In this document: piece by piece, positions 36,539 to 45,264 of the stretch | Layout of the letters: the number at the start of each line of letters is the position of its first letter | How positions within the stretch are numbered: position 1 is the stretch's first letter | Assembly (NCBI RefSeq): GCF_029893325.1 | Contig: NZ_JARXWL010000005.1 | Coordinates: 80,729-144,728 of the forward strand | DNA from: Enterococcus sp. PF1-24 | GTDB lineage: Bacteria; Bacillota; Bacilli; Lactobacillales; Enterococcaceae | Direction of reading: 5' to 3' | DNA length: 64,000 bases | Notes under the pieces: generated by a model | The model's input: only the letters and a program-made list of their open reading frames with translations | Told to the model about the DNA's origin: nothing | The model's database searches: none | Translations under genes and position numbers: made by a program

Positions 36539-37275
36539 TGGAATTAACAGGAAAAAATGTTTTTGTAACAGGGAGCACTAGAGGGTTAGGTAAAGCTATC
36601 GCCAAAGCTTTTGCTAAAGCGGGCGCTAATATTATTTTAAATGGTCGTGGTGAAATTTCAGCAGAGCAAATTGCGGAAATCACAGCTTATGATGTGAAAT
36701 GTATCGGTGTTTCGGGCGATATTTCTAACTTTGAAAGTGCCGGCGAAATGTTTGCCAAAGCTGAAGCGAACTTAGGTCCAGTTCACATTTTAATCAATAA
36801 TGCTGGAATTACGAATGATAAATTATTGATTCGCATGAAGGAAGAAGATTTTGAAAGTGTCCTTAAAATTAATTTGACAGGAACTTTTAATATGACGCAA
36901 CATGCTTTGAAAAAAATGATGAAGCTAAGAGAAGGCGTTATTATTAATTTAGCTAGTATCTCTGGTTTAATGGGGAATTTTGGTCAAGCAAATTATGCGG
37001 CCAGTAAAGCTGGTGTGGTTGGTTTTACTAAATCAGTGGCGCGCGAAGCTGCCGCTCGTGGAATTACTTGTAATGCCATTGCTCCTGGCTTTATCGAAAC
37101 AGATATGACGGCAGTTTTATCTGACAAAATTAAAGAACAAACAGTAGCGCAAATTCCATTAGCGAAATATGGTAGTGCAGCTGATGTTGCTAATACAGCT
37201 ATCTTTTTAGCAAAAAGTCCATATATTACGGGTCAAGTCATCAATGTTGATGGCGGATTAGTTATGAATGGTTAA
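36538..37275 (+). CDS. fabG: 3-oxoacyl-ACP reductase
   Basis: This NADPH-dependent short-chain dehydrogenase of 245 residues reduces beta-ketoacyl-ACP. The cofactor motif is TGSTRGLGKAIA, followed by NNAGITND. The catalytic Ser is in NLASISG, and the Tyr and Lys in YAASKAGV. The C-terminal APGFIETDMTAVLSD and ITGQVINVDGG are typical of FabG. It overlaps fabD by one base and is followed by a small hairpin before fabF. Confidence 0.97.
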   Translation: MELTGKNVFVTGSTRGLGKAIAKAFAKAGANIILNGRGEISAEQIAEITAYDVKCIGVSGDISNFESAGEMFAKAEANLGPVHILINNAGITNDKLLIRMKEEDFESVLKINLTGTFNMTQHALKKMMKLREGVIINLASISGLMGNFGQANYAASKAGVVGFTKSVAREAAARGITCNAIAPGFIETDMTAVLSDKIKEQTVAQIPLAKYGSAADVANTAIFLAKSPYITGQVINVDGGLVMNG

Positions 37276-37298
37276 AAAATAAAAAATTACTCAAAAAT

Positions 37299-37315
37299 GC
37301 TGAAAATAATTCAGC
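37299..37315 (+). other. Small intercistronic hairpin fabG-fabF
   Basis: GCTGAA and TTCAGC pair perfectly around AATAA. It has no T-run, so it is not a terminator. Confidence 0.5.
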
Positions 37316-37335
37316 GTAAATCTGGAGGGAATTAA

Positions 37336-38571
37336 ATGAATCGCGTAGTTATTACAGGTTATGGTGTTGCTTCTCCAATCGGTAACGACCATGAAACTTT
37401 TTTAAAAAGCTTAAAAGAAGGTAAAAATGGGATTGGTCCAATTACAAAATTCGATGCTACAGAAACTGGGATTTCTTTAGCGGGTGAAATTAATGACTTT
37501 CCATTTGATAAATATTTTATTAAAAAAGATGCTAAACGGATGGATTGGTTTTCAATCTACGGCATTTATGCAGCATTAGAAGCGTTGGAGATGGCTGATC
37601 TAAAAGCCGAAATAATGGATGCTGATCGTTTAGGTGTGATTGTTGGTTCAGGAATTGGTGGTTTACCAACAATTCAAGATCAAGTAACTCGCATGAATGA
37701 AAAAGGACCAAAACGCGTTTCACCAATGTTTGTGCCAATGTCAATTGCTAATATGGCAGCCGGCAATATTGCTTTAAAAGTTGGCGCTAAAGGAATTTGT
37801 TCAGCAATCGTAACGGCTTGTGCCAGTGGAACACATTCAATCGGGGAAGCTTTCCGTAATATTAAACATGGCTATGCTGACGCTATTTTAGCTGGTGGGA
37901 CTGAAGCTTCAATTTGTGAAATTGGTATTTCTGGCTTTGCTTCATTAACAGCTTTATCTTCAGAGTCAGATCCTGCTAAAGGTTCACGACCTTTTGACGA
38001 AAATCGCGATGGTTTCGTAATGGGTGAAGGTGCGGGGATTTTTGTTTTAGAATCATTAGAGCACGCCCAAGCGCGTGGTGCTGAAATTCTTGGTGAAGTG
38101 GTTGGTTATGGCGCTAATTGTGATGCTTACCATATGACGGCCCCAACGCCAGATGGTTCTGGTGCAGCTAAAGCGATGCAACTTGCGATGGCTGAAGCTG
38201 GAATTACCCCTGAACAAGTTGGCTATATTAATGCTCATGGCACAAGTACACCAACTAATGATGGCGCTGAATCAAAAGCGATTAAATTAGCTTTAGGTGA
38301 AAATTATAAAGATACTTATGTAAGTAGTACTAAATCAATGACAGGCCATCTTTTAGGTGCTGCTGGTGGTGTGGAAGCTGCTGCTACTTTATTAGCGTTA
38401 AGAGAGCAATTTATTCCACCAACCATTAATGTAACGAATCAAGATTCTGAAATTGATATTACTATTGTAAAAAATCAAAGTCAGTCTGCTGAAATTGAAT
38501 ATGCATTAAGTAACTCATTAGGCTTTGGGGGCCACAATGCAGTTATTTGCTTGAAGCGTTGGGAGGCATAA
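37336..38571 (+). CDS. fabF: 3-oxoacyl-ACP synthase II
   Basis: FabF elongates acyl-ACP by condensation with malonyl-ACP. The protein has 411 residues. The active-site Cys162 is in VTACASGTHSIGEAF, and the two catalytic histidines are in NAHGTSTPTNDGAE and SMTGHLLGAAGG. The C-terminal SLGFGGHNAVICLKR is typical of the family. A CTGGAGGG ribosome site precedes the ATG. accB begins 7 bases after its stop. Confidence 0.97.
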   Translation: MNRVVITGYGVASPIGNDHETFLKSLKEGKNGIGPITKFDATETGISLAGEINDFPFDKYFIKKDAKRMDWFSIYGIYAALEALEMADLKAEIMDADRLGVIVGSGIGGLPTIQDQVTRMNEKGPKRVSPMFVPMSIANMAAGNIALKVGAKGICSAIVTACASGTHSIGEAFRNIKHGYADAILAGGTEASICEIGISGFASLTALSSESDPAKGSRPFDENRDGFVMGEGAGIFVLESLEHAQARGAEILGEVVGYGANCDAYHMTAPTPDGSGAAKAMQLAMAEAGITPEQVGYINAHGTSTPTNDGAESKAIKLALGENYKDTYVSSTKSMTGHLLGAAGGVEAAATLLALREQFIPPTINVTNQDSEIDITIVKNQSQSAEIEYALSNSLGFGGHNAVICLKRWEA

Positions 38572-38578
38572 ATACATC

Positions 38579-39049
38579 ATGGATATCAATGAAGTGAAAG
38601 ATTTATTAGCAAAATTTGATGAGTCTTCTTTAAAGGAATTTGAGTTAAAAGAAGGCACTTTTGAATTATATATGAATAAAAATGAAATGAGTCGCAGTCT
38701 GGCAACACCAACTACAACTGTTGTTGAAGCGAGTCCGGTAGTAGCTGCGCCAGTTGCAGCGGCACCTGTAGCACCAGTAGTTGAAGTCCCTGCCGAAAAA
38801 GCAGCTGTTGTTTCTGGTACAGAAATCGTTTCACCGATTGTCGGTGTGATTTATTTAAAACCAGCACCTGATAAAGCTAATTTTAAAGATTTAGGTGATA
38901 CTGTGAAAAAAGGCGAAGTGGTTTGTATTGTTGAAGCCATGAAAGTCATGAATGAAATTACTAGCGATGTTGATGGTGTAATTAGCGAAATTTTAGTGGA
39001 AAATGAACAAGTTGTTGAATTTGGTCAAGCCCTTTTCCGCGTCAAATAA
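38579..39049 (+). CDS. accB: Biotin carboxyl carrier protein of acetyl-CoA carboxylase
   Basis: AccB carries the biotin used to form malonyl-CoA. The protein has 156 residues. An N-terminal helical part is followed by an Ala/Pro/Val-rich flexible linker (about residues 43-78) and the biotinyl domain with Lys122 in the canonical VEAMKVMNEI. GGGAGGC lies upstream. It is followed by a strong hairpin before fabZ. Confidence 0.97.
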   Translation: MDINEVKDLLAKFDESSLKEFELKEGTFELYMNKNEMSRSLATPTTTVVEASPVVAAPVAAAPVAPVVEVPAEKAAVVSGTEIVSPIVGVIYLKPAPDKANFKDLGDTVKKGEVVCIVEAMKVMNEITSDVDGVISEILVENEQVVEFGQALFRVK

Positions 39050-39063
39050 ATAGCTATCTAAAA

Positions 39064-39116
39064 AAACTTGCAAGCTAAGTGTTTAACAGCTGCTTGCAAG
39101 TTTAAGGTTGTTTTTT
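39064..39116 (+). terminator. Intra-operon hairpin accB-fabZ, possible partial terminator
   Basis: AAACTTGCAAGC (39064-39075) pairs perfectly with GCTTGCAAGTTT (39092-39103). Six T follow only after a further 7 bases (39111-39116), so read-through is likely. It could lower expression of fabZ-accCDA relative to the upstream genes, or protect the upstream message. Confidence 0.55.
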
Positions 39117-39135
39117 ACAGAAAGAGGATTGAGTT

Positions 39136-39555
39136 ATGAATATAGAAGAAATTAAAGCGATTATTCCTCATCGTTATCCGATGTTACTAATTGACCGGGT
39201 AGATGAGTTAGAAGAAGGTAAACGAATTGTCGCTCGTAAAAACGTGACGATTAATGAAGAGTTTTTCCAAGGGCATTTTCCCCAAGAGCCAGTGATGCCA
39301 GGGGTTCTAATTTTAGAAGCTTTAGCGCAAGCTGGCGCGGTTGCTTTGTTGTCTTTAGAAAATTTTCGTGGAAAAACTGCTTATTTTGGCGGAATTGATA
39401 AAGCCAAATTTCGTAAAAAAGTTGTACCAGGTGATACATTAATTTTAGAAGTTGAAATTTTAAAAGTTAAGGCAGTAGCAGGTATCGGCAAAGGCACCGC
39501 CTATGTTAATGGAAAAAAAGTTGCTGAAGCAGAACTGACCTTTATGATTGGATAG
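39136..39555 (+). CDS. fabZ: 3-hydroxyacyl-ACP dehydratase
   Basis: FabZ removes water from 3-hydroxyacyl-ACP. The 139-residue hot-dog protein has [13 protein letters not shown], the catalytic His47 in [16 protein letters not shown] and Glu61 in [21 protein letters not shown] precedes the ATG. Enterococci also encode a bifunctional dehydratase/isomerase (FabN); sequence alone cannot exclude isomerase activity, but the position between accB and accC suits the plain FabZ. accC begins 7 bases later. Confidence 0.95.
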   Translation: MNIEEIKAIIPHRYPMLLIDRVDELEEGKRIVARKNVTINEEFFQGHFPQEPVMPGVLILEALAQAGAVALLSLENFRGKTAYFGGIDKAKFRKKVVPGDTLILEVEILKVKAVAGIGKGTAYVNGKKVAEAELTFMIG

Positions 39556-39562
39556 GTGAATC

Positions 39563-40933
39563 ATGTTTTCTAAAGTTTTAATTGCAAATCGTGGCGAAAT
39601 TGCCGTACGAATTATTCGGGCATGCCGAGAAATGGGAGTGCGGACGGTTGCGGTTTATTCTGAAGCCGACCGAGAAGCTCTTCATACCCAGTTAGCTGAT
39701 GAAGCCGTTTGTATTGGGCCAGCTAAAGCCAATGATTCTTATTTAAATGTGCAACAAGTTTTAAGTGCAGCGATTGTAACCAAAGCAGAAGCGATTCATC
39801 CTGGTTTTGGTTTTTTATCTGAAAATAGTCGTTTTGCTTCCATGTGTGAAGAATTAAATTTAGTTTTTATCGGTCCTAAAAGTGAAACGATTGATGTCAT
39901 GGGTAATAAAATTAATGCCCGTGCTTTAATGAAAGAAGCTAAGGTACCAGTTATTCCCGGCAGTGACGGCGCTGTAAAAAGTGTCGCCGAAGCTTTAGCG
40001 ATTGCCGAACAAATTGGTTATCCGATTATGTTAAAAGCTTCCGCTGGTGGTGGTGGTAAAGGTATTCGTAAAGTTTTAAATGCTGAAGAATTACCGCAAC
40101 ATTTTGATTCTGCTAGCCAAGAAGCTTTAGCAGCTTTTGGCAATGGTGATATGTATGTGGAAAAAATTATTTATCCCGCGCGTCATATTGAAGTGCAGAT
40201 TTTAGGGGATAATTATGGTAATGTCGTTCATTTAGGAGAAAGAGATTGTTCCTTACAACGCAATAATCAAAAAGTTTTAGAAGAATCGCCATCGGTGGCT
40301 TTAGGTGCCACTAAGCGTCAAGCAATTGGTGATGCGGCAGTTCGTGCGGCTAAGGCGGTTAATTACCAAAATGCTGGTACGATTGAATTTTTAATGGATC
40401 AAGCTGGCGATTTCTATTTTATGGAAATGAATACACGGATTCAAGTGGAGCATCCGGTAACGGAAATGGTGACTGGCGTTGATTTAGTTAAAAAACAAAT
40501 CGAAGTCGCTGCTGGTGAAGCTTTAAATCTAAAACAAGCGGACATTGAATTTAAAGGTCATGCCATTGAATGTCGTATTAACGCTGAAAATCCGGCGTTT
40601 AATTTTGCAGCTTCACCGGGGACGATTAAAAATCTTTTATTGCCAAGCGGTGGTATGGGATTACGAGTTGATAGCGCTATGTATTCTGGCTATGTGATTC
40701 CGCCTTACTATGATTCCATGATTGCTAAAATTATTGTTCATGGCAACAATCGCTTTGAAGCTTTAATGAAAATGCAACGAGCGTTAGGAGAAATTGTGAC
40801 AGATGGCATTATTACCAATGCCGAATTCCAATTAGATTTAATCAGTCATCCTGCAGTGATTGCTGGCGATTATGATACTGGCTTTTTACAAGAAACTTTC
40901 TTGCCAAATTGGCAACCTGATATGAGTGAATAA
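39563..40933 (+). CDS. accC: Biotin carboxylase subunit of acetyl-CoA carboxylase
   Basis: AccC carboxylates the biotin on AccB using ATP and bicarbonate. The protein has 456 residues. The N-terminal domain begins FSKVLIANRGEIAVRIIRACREMG. The ATP-grasp core shows the glycine-rich MLKASAGGGGKGIRKV, the LGERDCSLQRNNQKV loop and the catalytic region EMNTRIQVEHPVTE. The C-terminal biotin carboxylase domain ends near residue 440. It is 55 bases upstream of accD, with a small hairpin in the gap. Confidence 0.97.
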   Translation: MFSKVLIANRGEIAVRIIRACREMGVRTVAVYSEADREALHTQLADEAVCIGPAKANDSYLNVQQVLSAAIVTKAEAIHPGFGFLSENSRFASMCEELNLVFIGPKSETIDVMGNKINARALMKEAKVPVIPGSDGAVKSVAEALAIAEQIGYPIMLKASAGGGGKGIRKVLNAEELPQHFDSASQEALAAFGNGDMYVEKIIYPARHIEVQILGDNYGNVVHLGERDCSLQRNNQKVLEESPSVALGATKRQAIGDAAVRAAKAVNYQNAGTIEFLMDQAGDFYFMEMNTRIQVEHPVTEMVTGVDLVKKQIEVAAGEALNLKQADIEFKGHAIECRINAENPAFNFAASPGTIKNLLLPSGGMGLRVDSAMYSGYVIPPYYDSMIAKIIVHGNNRFEALMKMQRALGEIVTDGIITNAEFQLDLISHPAVIAGDYDTGFLQETFLPNWQPDMSE

Positions 40934-40948
40934 GCTAAAATAGAAATG

Positions 40949-40966
40949 CATCTCATTTTTGAGATG
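40949..40966 (+). other. Small intercistronic hairpin accC-accD
   Basis: CATCTC and GAGATG pair perfectly around six bases, lying just before the GGGGAGGAG ribosome site of accD. Confidence 0.5.
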
Positions 40967-40988
40967 GAATGAAGGGGAGGAGCTTTCG

Positions 40989-41849
40989 ATGGCGCTTTTC
41001 AAAAAGAAAAATTACATTAGAATCCAGCCGAATCGTTTAGAGGAGACCGCCACTAAACCTTCTGTACCAGATAATATGTGGGCTAAATGTCCTAGTTGTA
41101 AAAGAACTCTTTATACAAAGGAAATGGGTCAAGAGAAGGTCTGTCCGCATTGTGGTTATAGCTTTAGGATCAGCGCTTGGGAACGTTTGGCGTTAACCGT
41201 TGATGATAAAAGCTTTATTGAATGGGATACCGAAGTTGAAACGGAAGATCCTTTAAACTTTCCTAATTATCTTGAGAAGCTTGAAGCTTTACGAGAAAAA
41301 ACTGGCTTACATGAAGCGGTGGTTACCGGTCAAGCTTTAATTAAAGATCATAAAATTGCTATCGGTGTGATGGATGCGAATTTTATCATGGGGAGCATGG
41401 GAACAGTCGTCGGTGAAAAAATCTGCCGACTATTTGAACGAGCAACTGAGGAGCAATTACCAGTAGTGATTTTTACCGCTTCTGGTGGCGCCCGCATGCA
41501 AGAAGGCATTTTTTCTTTAATGCAGATGGCAAAAGTTTCCGCAGCTGTGAAACGCCACAGCAACGCTGGTTTATTATATATCACCGTCTTAACCGATCCG
41601 ACAACTGGAGGTGTAACTGCCAGTTTTGCAATGGAAGGGGATATTATTTTAGCGGAACCACAAAGTTTAATTGGATTTGCTGGTCGTCGCGTAATTGAAC
41701 AAACAATTAAGCAAGAGTTACCTGAAGATTTCCAGAAAGCTGAATTTTTATTAGCTCATGGCTTTGTGGATCAAATTGTTCCCCGCTTAGAACTAAGAGA
41801 GCGGTTAGGTGTGCTTTTGGAAATTCATAGTTTGAAAGGATGGGATTGA
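40989..41849 (+). CDS. accD: Acetyl-CoA carboxylase carboxyltransferase subunit beta
   Basis: AccD and AccA together transfer the carboxyl group from biotin to acetyl-CoA. The protein has 286 residues from the ATG at 40989, with GGGGAGGAG upstream; the frame is open 10 codons further but without a ribosome site. The N-terminal C4 zinc ribbon is complete (CPSCKRT and CPHCGYS). The crotonase-like core shows [11 protein letters not shown] and [12 protein letters not shown]. It is one base away from accA, ensuring matched synthesis. Confidence 0.96.
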   Translation: MALFKKKNYIRIQPNRLEETATKPSVPDNMWAKCPSCKRTLYTKEMGQEKVCPHCGYSFRISAWERLALTVDDKSFIEWDTEVETEDPLNFPNYLEKLEALREKTGLHEAVVTGQALIKDHKIAIGVMDANFIMGSMGTVVGEKICRLFERATEEQLPVVIFTASGGARMQEGIFSLMQMAKVSAAVKRHSNAGLLYITVLTDPTTGGVTASFAMEGDIILAEPQSLIGFAGRRVIEQTIKQELPEDFQKAEFLLAHGFVDQIVPRLELRERLGVLLEIHSLKGWD

Positions 41850-41850
41850 A

Positions 41851-42636
41851 ATGAGTATGACTGCAAATGAAATTGTTCAGTTAGCCCGTAAACAAGATCG
41901 TCCCACCAGTCTCGATTACTTTTTAACTTTATTCGATGACTTTCAAGAGTTTCACGGCGACCGCCTGTTTGCTGATGACGGTGCGATTGTTGGCGGTGTC
42001 GCTACTTTGTCCGGCAAACCAGTAACAGTTATCGGTATTCAAAAAGGAAAAAATCTACAAGATAACATCAAAAGAAATTTTGGTGCGCCCAATCCCGAAG
42101 GCTATCGCAAAGCTTTACGTTTAATGAAGCAAGCGGAAAAATTCGGCCGGCCGGTAATTAATCTGATTAATACAGCTGGGGCTTTTTGTGGCGTTGGTGC
42201 CGAAGAACGTGGTGAAGGGGAAGCTATCGCTAAAAATTTGATGGAAATGTCAGATTTGAAAGTACCGATTCTTTCTTTAATTATTGGTGAAGGTGGCAGC
42301 GGTGGTGCGCTAGCGTTAGCGGTTGCTGATGAAGTCTGGATGATGGAGCATAGCATCTATGCGATTTTATCACCAGAAGGCTTTGCTTCAATTCTTTGGA
42401 AAGATGGCTCACGAGCATCAGAGGCAGCTGAGTTAATGAAAATCACTGCTAATGAGCTGTTTGATTTAGCGGTAATTGACCAGGTGATTCCTGAAACGAA
42501 GAACGGCAAATTAATCCCACAAGCTACCATTGATGAAATGTTAAAAAATGCAATCATTGAAAAAATAACTGAACTAGCTAAAATTGAAAAAACGCAGCTG
42601 TTAAATAATCGCTATCAACGTTTTAGAAAATTTTAA
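41851..42636 (+). CDS. accA: Acetyl-CoA carboxylase carboxyltransferase subunit alpha
   Basis: AccA is the partner of AccD; it has 261 residues, the shorter form usual in Lactobacillales. Motifs: [57 protein letters not shown] and the oxyanion region [17 protein letters not shown], then [20 protein letters not shown]. It is the last gene of the fatty acid operon; a terminator follows. An ATG two codons downstream (41857) is an alternative start. Confidence 0.96.
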   Translation: MSMTANEIVQLARKQDRPTSLDYFLTLFDDFQEFHGDRLFADDGAIVGGVATLSGKPVTVIGIQKGKNLQDNIKRNFGAPNPEGYRKALRLMKQAEKFGRPVINLINTAGAFCGVGAEERGEGEAIAKNLMEMSDLKVPILSLIIGEGGSGGALALAVADEVWMMEHSIYAILSPEGFASILWKDGSRASEAAELMKITANELFDLAVIDQVIPETKNGKLIPQATIDEMLKNAIIEKITELAKIEKTQLLNNRYQRFRKF

Positions 42637-42646
42637 TTTTGAGAAA

Positions 42647-42698
42647 AAAAAGACGCTTAAATTGACTATTAATTAGTTGATTGTAAGTGTCTTTTTGC
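42647..42698 (+). terminator. Terminator of the fatty acid operon
   Basis: AAAAAGACGCTTA (42647-42659) pairs with TAAGTGTCTTTTT (42684-42696; one wobble), with further pairing inside. Followed by T/G-rich sequence. Confidence 0.82.
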
Positions 42699-42887
42699 TT
42701 TGTTTTGAATATAAATTAGCATTATTCGCGATAAAATGAATATTTTTACATAGAAACACTTGCGTTATTCAAAAAAATACTTTATTATGTATATAATTCT
42801 AATATGTGCTGATTTTAGTGAATATTTATTAGTCTGGAATTGTATTTTAGTTAGACGGGAAATAAAAGATAATTGGAGGAATGAAGT

Positions 42888-43718
42888 ATGAAAAAGTTTT
42901 TAAGTTTATTAGCAACAGGATTAATGGTAATGACAATGGCAGCTTGCGGTAATGATGCCAAAGCTGAAAGTTCAAAAACAACAGAGCAAGACTCTTTAAC
43001 TGCAATTAAAGAAGCAGGCGTGTTAAAAGTTGCCACATCGGCCGATTTTGCTCCTTTTGAATTTCACGCATTAGTTGATGGTAAAGATAAAATTGTCGGC
43101 GCAGATGTTGATTTAATAGCGGAGCTTGCTAAAGACTTAGGGGTCGAAGTGGAATATATGGATATGGAGTTTAATGCCGTGCTGACAGCTTTACAACAAG
43201 GCAAGGTGGATATTGCGATATCAGGGATTTCCGCAACGCTAGAGCGTCAAGAAAGCTTTGATTTTTCCGTGAATTATTACAATCCCCCACAAGTAGTGGT
43301 GATTAATAAGAAAAATGCGGATGTTTACACTGATTTGGCTTCTTTAAAAGGTAAAAATGTAGGTGCACAAAAAGGTTCGATTCAAGAAGATATCGTTACC
43401 GCGCAACTACCAGATTCAACTAAAGTTTCCGTTCCGAAAGTTCCTAATTTAATTGTTGAATTAAATCAAGGTTCCATTGAAGCTTTAGTTTTAGAAAAAA
43501 CGATTGCTGAATCTTATATTTATCAAAATCCTGATTTGATGTTAGCGGAAATTGAATTAACTTCTAGTGAAGACGAAGCTTACGCAATTGCTTTACCGAA
43601 AGATAGTGGCGACTTAAAAACGGAAATTGATAAAAGTATTCAAAAATTAATTGATAATGGTCAAATTGAAGAATTTGTGGATAAAAATATTCAGTTAGCC
43701 AATCAACAAGCTGAATAA
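42888..43718 (+). CDS. Amino acid ABC transporter substrate-binding lipoprotein
   Basis: The protein has 276 residues with a lipoprotein signal peptide (basic MKK, hydrophobic stretch, lipobox MAAC, Cys about residue 20) for anchoring outside the membrane. The mature part is a family 3 solute-binding protein: GVLKVATSADFAPFEF, IVGADVDLIAELAKDLG, GKVDIAISGISATLERQESFDFS and NVGAQKGSIQEDIV. Such proteins bind polar or basic amino acids; the ligand cannot be told. It is the first of three genes (binding protein, permease, ATPase). The ribosome site is TTGGAGGAA. Confidence 0.93.
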   Translation: MKKFLSLLATGLMVMTMAACGNDAKAESSKTTEQDSLTAIKEAGVLKVATSADFAPFEFHALVDGKDKIVGADVDLIAELAKDLGVEVEYMDMEFNAVLTALQQGKVDIAISGISATLERQESFDFSVNYYNPPQVVVINKKNADVYTDLASLKGKNVGAQKGSIQEDIVTAQLPDSTKVSVPKVPNLIVELNQGSIEALVLEKTIAESYIYQNPDLMLAEIELTSSEDEAYAIALPKDSGDLKTEIDKSIQKLIDNGQIEEFVDKNIQLANQQAE

Positions 43719-43744
43719 AACGAAGTGAGTAAGGGGCGAGACGT

Positions 43745-44434
43745 TTGAATTTTTCATTTTTACCCAAATATTATATGTATTTTATCGATGGTGCTAGCGT
43801 TACGATTTTAATTTCGATTATCACCATTATCTGTGGGACGATTTTAGGGGGCATTTTAGCTTTAATGAAATTGTCTAAAAATCGAATTTTACGACTGCTT
43901 GCCAATCTTTATATTGAAATTTTACGGGGCACACCGATGTTGATTCAAATTTTAATTGGCTTTGGCTTGCTGCAAGGAATCTTTCCTTCTTTAACATTGA
44001 ATTTTGGAGTGTTAGCGATTGATTTAGGCCGTTTAATTCCTGGGATGATTGTTCTTTCCTTAAATTCAGGGGCTTATGTGGCTGAAATTGTCCGAGGCGG
44101 AATTGTGGCGGTTAACTTTGGTCAACAAGAAGCGGCTTATTCTTTAGGTTTGCGGCCATTTCAAGCGATGCGCTATGTGATTTTACCCCAAGCCATCCGT
44201 AATATTTTACCAGCTTTAGGAAATGAGTTTATTATTTTGATAAAAGACTCTTCTTTACTTTCCAGCATTGGAATTTATGAGCTATTAAGTAGTTCACAGA
44301 TTATTATTTCTCGCTCCTTTATTCCTTTAGAGCCGTTATATATTGCGGCGGGAATTTATTTCATATTAACTTTTATAACTTCTCGTTTATTAAATCTTTT
44401 TGAAAAGAAATTAGGGAAGGGCTATCGTCGTTAA
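43745..44434 (+). CDS. Amino acid ABC transporter permease (HisM/GlnP type)
   Basis: The protein has 229 residues, starting at TTG 43745 after AAGGGGCGAG. About five membrane segments are present. The conserved EAA loop is YSLGLRPFQAMRYVILPQAIRNILPALGNEFI, which contacts the ATPase encoded next. ILRGTPMLIQI is the typical amino acid permease signature. It lies 26 bases after the binding protein gene and 35 bases before the ATPase gene. It probably forms a homodimeric channel. Confidence 0.93.
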   Translation: MNFSFLPKYYMYFIDGASVTILISIITIICGTILGGILALMKLSKNRILRLLANLYIEILRGTPMLIQILIGFGLLQGIFPSLTLNFGVLAIDLGRLIPGMIVLSLNSGAYVAEIVRGGIVAVNFGQQEAAYSLGLRPFQAMRYVILPQAIRNILPALGNEFIILIKDSSLLSSIGIYELLSSSQIIISRSFIPLEPLYIAAGIYFILTFITSRLLNLFEKKLGKGYRR

Positions 44435-44469
44435 ATTTTATGATAGTTCAAAATAGCTAGGAGAAAAAT

Positions 44470-45204
44470 ATGTCGAAAAAAATAATTACTGTTAAAAATT
44501 TGCATAAATATTTTGGGAAACAAGAAGTTTTAAAGGGGATTACTACAGAAGTGACTGAAGGGGAAGTTTTGGTTGTGATTGGCCCTTCTGGCTCTGGCAA
44601 AAGCACTTTTCTCCGCTGTTTAAATTTGTTAGAAGAACCTACCAAAGGGGAAATTAACTTTTCGGGAACCGATTTAACCGCCAAAAAAACGGATATTTTT
44701 AAAGTTCGTGAGCAAATGGGGATGGTTTTTCAACAGTTCAACTTATTTCCTAATATGAAAGTCATAGATAATATAACTTTATCTCCCCTTAAAGTGAAAG
44801 GTTTAGAAAAAAGTGTTGCTGAAAAAATTGCTTATGATTTCTTATCAAAAGTTGGTTTAGAAGATAAGGCTCAAGAGTATCCTCAATCTTTATCTGGTGG
44901 ACAACAACAACGGATTGCGATTGCGCGAGCTTTAGCGATGGAACCAGAAGTAATGCTTTTTGATGAACCGACTTCGGCTCTTGACCCCGAAATGGTGGGA
45001 GAAGTTTTAGGGGTGATGCAACAACTTGCTAAAGACGGTATGACGATGATTATTGTCACTCATGAAATGGGCTTTGCCCGTGAAGTAGGTTCGCGAATTT
45101 TATTTATGGATGAAGGGATTGTTTTGGAAGAAGGCACACCTGCTGAAGTTTTTGATGCTCCTAAACATCCGCGAACGATTGATTTCTTATCAAAAGTTTT
45201 GTAA
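44470..45204 (+). CDS. Amino acid ABC transporter ATP-binding protein (GlnQ type)
   Basis: The protein has 244 residues and is a complete ATPase: Walker [11 protein letters not shown] loop [12 protein letters not shown], signature [15 protein letters not shown], Walker [15 protein letters not shown] with the catalytic Glu, and switch His in IVTHEMGF. It powers the permease at 43745. The ribosome site is TAGGAG. The operon ends at a terminator shared with the convergent PBP gene. Confidence 0.95.
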   Translation: MSKKIITVKNLHKYFGKQEVLKGITTEVTEGEVLVVIGPSGSGKSTFLRCLNLLEEPTKGEINFSGTDLTAKKTDIFKVREQMGMVFQQFNLFPNMKVIDNITLSPLKVKGLEKSVAEKIAYDFLSKVGLEDKAQEYPQSLSGGQQQRIAIARALAMEPEVMLFDEPTSALDPEMVGEVLGVMQQLAKDGMTMIIVTHEMGFAREVGSRILFMDEGIVLEEGTPAEVFDAPKHPRTIDFLSKVL

Positions 45205-45213
45205 AAGAATAAT

Positions 45214-45252
45214 AAAAAGCCTTAGGAGTATGATTGCTCCCAAGGCTTTTTG
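45214..45252. terminator. Bidirectional terminator between the ABC operon and the PBP gene
   Basis: AAAAAGCCTT-GGAG pairs with CTCC-AAGGCTTTTT, with A and T flanks on both sides. Confidence 0.88.
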
Positions 45253-45264
45253 CTAATTTCGATT

